Positions 4,101 to 7,034 of a stretch of DNA of 7,034 bases are shown in pieces. Made by a program: the position numbers and the translations under genes. The notes beneath the pieces are model-generated. The model did no database searches, was not told the origin of the DNA, and saw only the letters and a program-made list of their open reading frames with translations. Source of the stretch: UBA8828 sp046315175 (GTDB taxonomy: Bacteria; Verrucomicrobiota; Verrucomicrobiia; Opitutales; UBA953); assembly GCA_046315175.1 (NCBI GenBank), contig JBKDBK010000080.1:1-7034 (forward strand), given 5' to 3'. The stretch's first letter is position 1; each line of letters begins with the position of its first letter.

Positions 4101-7034
4101 CCGGAGCAGATCAAATCCGCGGACCCGTTTACCTACGACGAAGCCGGGAACCTCGTGCCGTTGTCGAAGCGGTTCGACGTGACGCGGCCGGAGATTTCGT
4201 TCAGCCTGATACAGGCGCAGCACCTGCGCAATGACACCCGGTTCGATGCATTGCAGAAGGCCGGCCGCGTGCAGATCGGAGGCGACATCGACGACTTCAC
4301 CGGACAGCACATCATGCTGCATTCTCCGGACAATGCCTTTGCGGGAACCATCACCCTCCCCGGAGGCGAAACAATAGAAGGAAAAGGAGGAGTTTACTAC
4401 CCGGCACTGTACGCCAAAAAGAATTATTTCTGGGCGTCTACCAAAGCGGTCGCAGAGCGGACCGCCAAGCACCTCAACGAATCAGGCCGCAAGAACGGTG
4501 GCAGAATTCTGATGGGTCTGGTTTCCGCTCCCGTCGAAAAGCTGTTTTCCAGCAGCACCGGGGCCATTGGTGCCGTCAAATTCTTGAAGTCTCTGACCAC
4601 CATCAAAGGCTCGGGGCTGACCGAGCGGATGCTTCACCTGATGCTGATACGAGCCAGCAAAGCCAAGGCAGAACGCACTGGGCATGAGTTTGGCTTTAAG
4701 CTGGACCCAGCGGACGACTTCCAAACCACCATGGCCAATCTTCCGGCTTTGCTCTCGCCGGACAATGCCATCTTTGCCGTGCGCAAAGCGTTTGTGGAAT
4801 CACTGGCAGATCAGTTGGCCAAGGCCATGAAGGCCAAGCCGAAGTCGGCAAAACTCATTGCCGGCATTCTAGCCGACGCTGAAAACAAGCACGCCAAAAA
4901 CCAGATCCTTGCCGGGAAGCTGTCCAAAGCTTCCATCATGCAGGGAATGGGGAATTTGCTGACCGAACCGTTTCTGCGCGTGTTTCAAGAGTTTGAAGCT
5001 GGCCGCGTGTACGCGGTCGTCGAGGTGATTGGCCCCGTGAAGGCAATCCCATCCGCTGAACACGAAAGCTACCCCTACGCAATCGTGCCGGAAAACCCGA
5101 AGAACAAAGTCAAACTGACCGTGCTGTCGCAGGCTGTCGATTGGCAGGACGCCATTGGAAAGGAGGAAGGCGACTACACCACCAAGGAGGAGCGGTTTGT
5201 GTATCTCCCCACCGCTGGAATGTCAGCGCCGGACTTGAAGGTGCTGGGCCGCAGGTCTTCCGCAGCCGCCAACCCGATTTCCTTCAGCCTCCAGCCCGAG
5301 GCCATGCTGGACAACGTGGCCGCCAACGTGGAAGCCCGCATGGCACGCAGCCCGCAGGCCCGCCTCGACATGGTGGCCCGCGCCCGCGAGAACCTGACCG
5401 CGCTGCGGGACGCCTTCCTCCGGAACCGCAAAGGCGCAGGATTCGTGGAGCGCCGGAGCGTGGCCAGCCTCGACAGCGAGCAGGACATCCGGCAGGCACT
5501 CCGGGAGGAGGAACTGCTTGTGCAGGCAGGCGTCACGCTGGCGACCGCGCAGGACATCCGCCGGGGACGCGCCGACGCCTACCGGGCAGAGCTTGCCAAC
5601 CAACTCGAAGCCCGTGGAATTGAAGAGAAGACCGGGCAGGCCATTTCCCGCGAGGCCGGAGTGCGGCAGACCTTCAAACGCATCGAACTGGTGGAGAAGG
5701 TGGACGAGGACTACGCCCGCAGCGTCTCACAGATTTACCGCGACGCAGGTTTCTGGGACGGCCCGGTCATCAGCTACCTCTCCAAGAAGGAAGGTGGACG
5801 GTACAAGGGCACGCTCATGAGCTACCGGAAGGCGCAGCGGTACGCCGGGAAAGGCGAGTATGTGAACCCGGCATCATGGGATGGCAGCCACGAACTCCCG
5901 CGGATTCTGTTCTCCGGGAATGGCCGGCCCGACGTGGTGGCGCAGGAACTGTTCGGCGTGATGCCGGAGGTTTTCCCGTCAGGCACCACCGCAGCCGATG
6001 TCACTCCGGACATGCTGTGGGATGCCATCAGCCGGGAGCTTGCGGAGAATGAGCGCCTGACCGGAATCTGGGACGACTACCAGACCGCGCTCAAGGCCAC
6101 CGCGCAGGAGGCCAAGGAGTGGGCGGAGGAGTGGGTGAACGACTACAAGGTAGCCCTCACCGAAGCCCGCGCCGAAGCGGAGAAGGCCGCCGACGCCTAC
6201 GTTGCCGAAGCCACCGGGAACAACGCCGTTGCCATGGCGGCAGCCAAGCAGGCCGCCACCGAGACGCAAGCCTGGCGCAAACGCATGGACCAGTGGCAGC
6301 GCGCCGACTGGGACGACCGCGCCGTGCTGACCCGCGCCATGCGGACGCTCGACGCCGTGCTGGCAGCATTCCCGGCCGAGGTTCGCGGGAAGGTTGGCGG
6401 ATGGCTCGCGCTCGCCAGACTCGGGACGCAGGAAGCCATGGCCAAGGAGATTGAGCGCCGGGTGGAAATCCTCGACAAGGAACTGGAACGGACGCTGCGG
6501 GCCGATGCCATTGAGGAAATCCGCGCACTGGTGGACCGCGCCATGCCGACCCGGAAGCCCGGCGAGAAACCGACTGGGAGGCTTGGAGCGGAAGCGCACC
6601 GCTATTTCGACGCCGTGGCCGCCGTCCTCGACCTGTCAGCCGCCGACGTGGACGCCCGCCGGATCGCTCTGGAACAGGAACTTGCGGACGCCGCCACGCC
6701 GGAGGAGCAGGCCAACGTGTGGGAGCGGCAGCAGATTCTCGACACGTTCGGTGGGCTGGAGGCCATGAAGGACCGCGTTCCGCTGCACGACGCCGCTGAC
6801 CTCGAGGCCGCACTGGCACAGGCACAGCAGGTTTACCAGACCGGGCGGAACTACTGGCGCACCATCGAAGAGGCCCGCCTTGCCGACGTTGCCGCGAAGG
6901 TGGCCGGGGTTTCCGCTGCATTGCCGGCCGCGAAGACATCCGCAATCCTCGCCCAAGGCGATGCCGCCAAGCGGATCAGTGGCATGTTGAAGGGTGGCGT
7001 TCTCCGACTCCGGTCTTTCCGGGAGATTCTCACG
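3..7034 (+). CDS. Giant polyvalent phage/mobile-element protein, partial at both ends
   Basis: One forward frame is open across the entire window, 2344 codons with no stop, no start of its own and no end. Its codons are mostly G/C-ending (GCC, CTG, GAG, CGC, ACC), as expected for the true coding frame of a GC-rich genome. The translation is Ala/Glu/Arg-rich and largely helical, interrupted by compact globular modules: a hydrophobic module (375-540), a glycosylase-like module (978-1167), an ADP-ribosyltransferase module (1212-1402) and an unknown module (1403-1763). Known families with this build are the polyvalent proteins of phages and conjugative elements, thought to enter the recipient cell with the DNA and act on host defences or metabolism. 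Role and delivery are inferred here. The start lies upstream of the window, so total length and any N-terminal domain are unknown. A bacterial giant surface protein is unlikely because there are no tandem adhesin repeats and an ADP-ribosyltransferase of the phage type is present. Confidence 0.9.
1125..1620 (+). other. Hydrophobic, possibly membrane-interacting module
   Basis: Residues 375-540 are the most hydrophobic part of the visible protein. A Gly/Ala/Met-rich stretch covers about 381-402 (GYMATTAIPYAGMAMTAA). A second apolar helix with AWAAAPVQAGLEKIQQMG follows near 425-442. A Gly-rich turn (ALAGPGGNPLARF) leads to an acidic-amphipathic part with VPNADW at 506-511, and then a strongly apolar helix at 522-535 (LLAVAPLALIGAGV). 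The order is apolar helix, helical hairpin, Gly-rich loop, VPxxDW, then an apolar helix ending in Arg/Asp. It resembles a segment I associate with other giant phage proteins. It could insert in or perforate a membrane during entry, but the apolar stretches are short and interrupted by Pro and Gly, so a buried soluble core is equally possible. Confidence 0.4.
1621..2261 (+). other. Helical spacer with small beta-hairpin element
   Basis: Residues 541-753 are mainly charged helix, with runs such as ELAAARDLAEQSDAVG (about 608-623). A short beta-type segment at about 624-650 has the pattern IRAVRRNSDGSFTVVANDG, followed by EAASAQEAADVIERI, that is, two strands with an Asn/Asp-Gly turn and then a helix. 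Such strand-turn-strand-helix elements occur repeatedly in spacer regions of giant phage proteins and may be small accessory folds. No catalytic motif is visible. Function unknown. Confidence 0.4.
2262..2816 (+). other. Helical module with possible degenerate zincin-like motif
   Basis: Residues 754-938 begin with an apolar helix, VREGVATAVVQVARGASPYT (about 765-784), and continue as VLEERVEADV (784-793). Position and surroundings recall the active-site helix of metallopeptidase-like modules in polyvalent proteins, where HExxH is expected. Here the motif reads E786-E-R-V-E790, so both zinc-ligand histidines are absent and zinc peptidase activity is unlikely. A helical tail follows, with AVPRIVREYRK, the basic amphipathic helix QWLKTIIKQAIRLNRAM and the ending ESFLQRVTGV (929-938). 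That tail pattern is, from memory, common just before the next module in such proteins. The relation to peptidases is inference, and the region could equally be a purely structural helical domain. Confidence 0.35.
2904..2912 (+). repeat. F-N-L junction motif 1 (residues 968-970)
   Basis: The peptide VMAFNLTEEGGPD contains FNL followed by TEE. It sits in an acidic, Pro-rich linker (NPPDPDDD just upstream) that separates the helical module from the glycosylase-like module. It is the first of four F-[NS]-L motifs, all at module boundaries. GC content drops within about 40 bases after it. Confidence 0.5.
2934..3506 (+). other. HhH-GPD (DNA glycosylase-like) core domain
   Basis: Residues 978-1168 form a compact globular module with Trp/Tyr-rich helices: SWRDWYASHQALLDEFFG (998-1015), then FLSVTSQATTVKANVTLALKAY, a GYLPAVKKNL loop, LAGQKI (1074-1079) and VVVDRHIARLL (1092-1102). 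The helix, G-x-K-[IT], about 17 residues, then V-D-x-H-[IV]-x-R resembles the catalytic part of endonuclease III-type glycosylases, in which a Lys and the Asp of VDTHxxR are 18 residues apart. Here K1078 and D1095 are 17 apart. A QQVQAALWAASIVKSG helix follows. By analogy it could act on bases in DNA or on a nucleotide. The canonical GVGRKT hairpin is reduced to AGQK and no iron-sulphur cysteines are seen, so activity is uncertain. I believe similar domains occur in phages as an uncharacterised family, but this assignment rests on pattern reading alone. Confidence 0.5.
3460..3636 (+). CDS. Candidate overlapping small ORF (58 aa) in a different forward frame
   Basis: An ATG-to-TGA frame lies inside the giant gene, in the frame whose codons begin at positions 3n+1. 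The predicted peptide has a Ser/Thr/Pro-rich start (MKLTSENSTPRTPSAAESEP) and then an acidic amphipathic helix, LKTVVESMKLSEIGALLLER, ending in a Pro-rich tail. It looks more like a real protein than the giant frame does over the same bases, where the product is very basic and uses otherwise rare CGA, AGA and CGT codons. A second possible start is ATG at 3550. No good ribosome binding site precedes either ATG, and I recognise no family. It may be an overprinted gene, the remnant of a neighbour captured with the glycosylase-like module, or chance. Confidence 0.25.
   Translation: MKLTSENSTPRTPSAAESEPSEELKTVVESMKLSEIGALLLERCRELAKESPPEPPST
3627..3635 (+). repeat. F-N-L junction motif 2 (residues 1209-1211)
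   Basis: The peptide GTSFNLTEQDARH has the same FNLTE core as motif 1. It begins the charged helical lead-in to the ADP-ribosyltransferase module. Phage polyvalent ADP-ribosyltransferases often follow a helix of the type A-x-x-MVDxAAxxxG, seen here as EAQAMVDAVARAGG. Confidence 0.5.
3636..4199 (+). other. ADP-ribosyltransferase domain, polyvalent-protein type (ART-PolyVal-like)
   Basis: Residues 1212-1399 carry the landmarks of the ADP-ribosyltransferase fold found in phage polyvalent proteins. A lead-in helix (MVDAVARAGG) is followed by YHSG (1253-1256, family usually YHGT), FFYMTE (1269-1274), NLRNPKWV (from 1293), GYDGIVM (1339-1345), YIAFEPEQIKSAD (1362-1374) and the exit to EISFSL. In the family such domains bind NAD+ and are predicted to transfer ADP-ribose to host targets. 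H1254, an aromatic near F1270/Y1271 and Q1369 (or E1368) are the likely counterparts of the catalytic triad; this is inferred. The domain is about 190 residues with all expected strands, so it looks intact. YHSG instead of YHGT is a mild variation. Its GC (about 48-58%) is lower than the spacers on either side. The substrate is unknown. Confidence 0.8.
4200..4208 (+). repeat. F-S-L junction motif 3 (residues 1400-1402)
   Basis: The peptide DVTRPEISFSLIQAQ ends the ADP-ribosyltransferase module and begins the next one. The form [ND]-x-x-P-[ED]-I-x-[FY]-S-L is the usual C-terminal border of this ADP-ribosyltransferase type in giant phage proteins, as far as I know the family. It matches motif 4 (NPISFSLQ) closely. 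Confidence 0.55.
4209..5282 (+). other. Conserved-looking module of unknown function (GGVYYP / YFWAST / HESYPYAI)
   Basis: Residues 1403-1760 form a globular alpha/beta module without a motif I can tie to an enzyme. It starts with HIMLHSPDNAFAGTITLPGG, then GKGGVYYP (1460-1467), YFWAST (1475-1480), a helix, and RILMGLVSAPVEKLFSS. A long helical middle contains the basic AKAMKAKPKSAKL. It closes with a strand-rich end: VYAVVEVIGPVKAIPSAEHE, HESYPYAI (1687-1694), VKLTVLSQAVDWQDAIG and FVYLPTAG. The same landmark order is familiar to me from giant phage and mobile-element proteins, sometimes near helicase or peptidase modules, but I know no established function. Placement between the ADP-ribosyltransferase and the long coiled coil, flanked by FSL motifs, argues for an independent payload unit. 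It shares the lower GC of the block. An enzymatic role is possible but unsupported. Confidence 0.5.
5283..5291 (+). repeat. F-S-L junction motif 4 (residues 1761-1763)
   Basis: The peptide AAANPISFSLQPEAM marks the passage from the unknown module to the C-terminal helical region. GC rises to about two thirds at this point and stays high to the end of the window. Together with motif 1 it brackets the compositionally distinct payload block. Confidence 0.5.
5292..6056 (+). other. Helical spacer with short mixed alpha/beta domain
   Basis: Residues 1764-2018 begin with about 110 residues of charged helix (for example MVARARENLTALRDAFL and EEELLVQAGVTLATAQDIRR). A small mixed part follows, with SQIYRDAGFWDGPVISYL, a basic strand region (GGRYKGTLMSYRKAQRYAG) and RPDVVAQELFGVMPEVFP, leading to TPDMLWDAISRELAENERL. 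The P-D-x-[VI]-A-Q-E-L pattern followed by a D-x-L-W-x-x-[IL] helix recurs, as I recall, in giant phage and conjugative proteins near peptidase or helicase modules. No catalytic residues stand out. Likely a scaffold or partner-binding domain. Confidence 0.4.
6057..7034 (+). other. C-terminal visible region: coiled coil and polyvalent-associated helical module
   Basis: Residues 2019-2344 are almost wholly helical. A long Ala/Glu/Lys coiled coil runs from about 2025 to 2115 (KEWAEEWVNDYKVALTEARA and following). Then come FPAEVRGKVGG (2123-2133), an Arg/Glu helix ending before a Lys/Pro linker (TRKPGEKPTGRLGAEAHRYF), ILDTFGGLEAM (from 2245) and YQTGRNYWR (2278-2286), followed by further helices. 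The landmark order AEVRGKVGG, LGAExHRYF, ILxTFGGL, [ST]TGRxxWR reads like a large polyvalent-protein-associated helical domain. The assignment is by pattern memory. The domain continues past the end of the window, so what it connects to, perhaps a helicase, methylase or another payload, cannot be seen. Confidence 0.45.

Noticed and set aside
4380..4394. Purine-rich GGAAAAGGAGGAG resembling a ribosome binding site
   Set aside because: It encodes the Gly-Lys-Gly-Gly of GKGGVYYP and no start codon follows at a useful distance.
2994..4472. A 492-codon open frame on the minus strand
   Set aside because: It lies opposite the glycosylase-like and ADP-ribosyltransferase modules. Its translation is Cys/His/Arg-rich with no recognisable motif, and the forward frame clearly carries known domain signatures here. 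Long antisense frames are expected opposite GC-rich genes.
1..7034. tRNA or rRNA genes, CRISPR arrays, insertion sequences, attachment sites, terminators
   Set aside because: I saw no repeat-spacer pattern, inverted-repeat-flanked transposase, tRNA-like arm set or hairpin followed by a T-run, and the window is coding throughout.

Overview
The whole window lies inside one gene. Reading forward from base 3, the frame stays open without a stop to base 7034, giving 2344 codons. It has neither its own start nor its own stop here, so the protein is longer than 2344 residues. Residue numbers below count from the first full codon, so residue n starts at base 3n. There is no intergenic DNA, no RNA gene and no convincing promoter or terminator.

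The protein looks like a giant 'polyvalent' protein of the kind carried by bacteriophages, prophages and conjugative elements, in which enzymatic modules are strung between long helical spacer domains. Most of the gene is GC-rich, Ala/Glu/Arg-rich and uses mainly G/C-ending codons. This suggests a phage or integrated element of a high-GC bacterium. The overall style reminds me of elements from Verrucomicrobiota metagenomes, but nothing here proves the host.

The layout from N to C is as follows. Residues 1-374 are an unrecognised helical region. Residues 375-540 form a hydrophobic, possibly membrane-interacting module. Residues 541-753 are helical spacer with a small beta-hairpin element. Residues 754-938 are a helical module that may contain a decayed metallopeptidase-like motif (EExxE instead of HExxH). 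Residues 978-1167 resemble an HhH-GPD DNA glycosylase core (VDRHIAR). Residues 1212-1402 are an ADP-ribosyltransferase of the polyvalent-protein type (YHSG, GYDGIVM, EPEQIKSAD). Residues 1403-1763 are a conserved-looking module of unknown function (GGVYYP, YFWAST, HESYPYAI). Residues 1764-2344 are long helical and coiled-coil modules typical of spacer domains in these proteins.

Three patterns deserve attention. First, a short F-[NS]-L motif occurs four times (residues 968, 1209, 1400, 1761), each at a module boundary, as if marking cut sites or joints. Second, the enzyme-bearing block between the first and last motif is distinctly lower in GC (about 45-58% in most lines I counted) than the flanks (65-83%), suggesting payload modules were inserted into an older scaffold. 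Third, between the glycosylase-like and ADP-ribosyltransferase modules the giant frame shows abnormal codon use, while another forward frame carries a protein-like 58-codon ORF (3460-3636). This could be an overprinted gene or the trace of a captured neighbouring gene.

A plausible overall picture is a virion-packaged or co-injected multi-domain protein that delivers several host-modifying enzymes. That role is inferred from family resemblance and not shown by this sequence.
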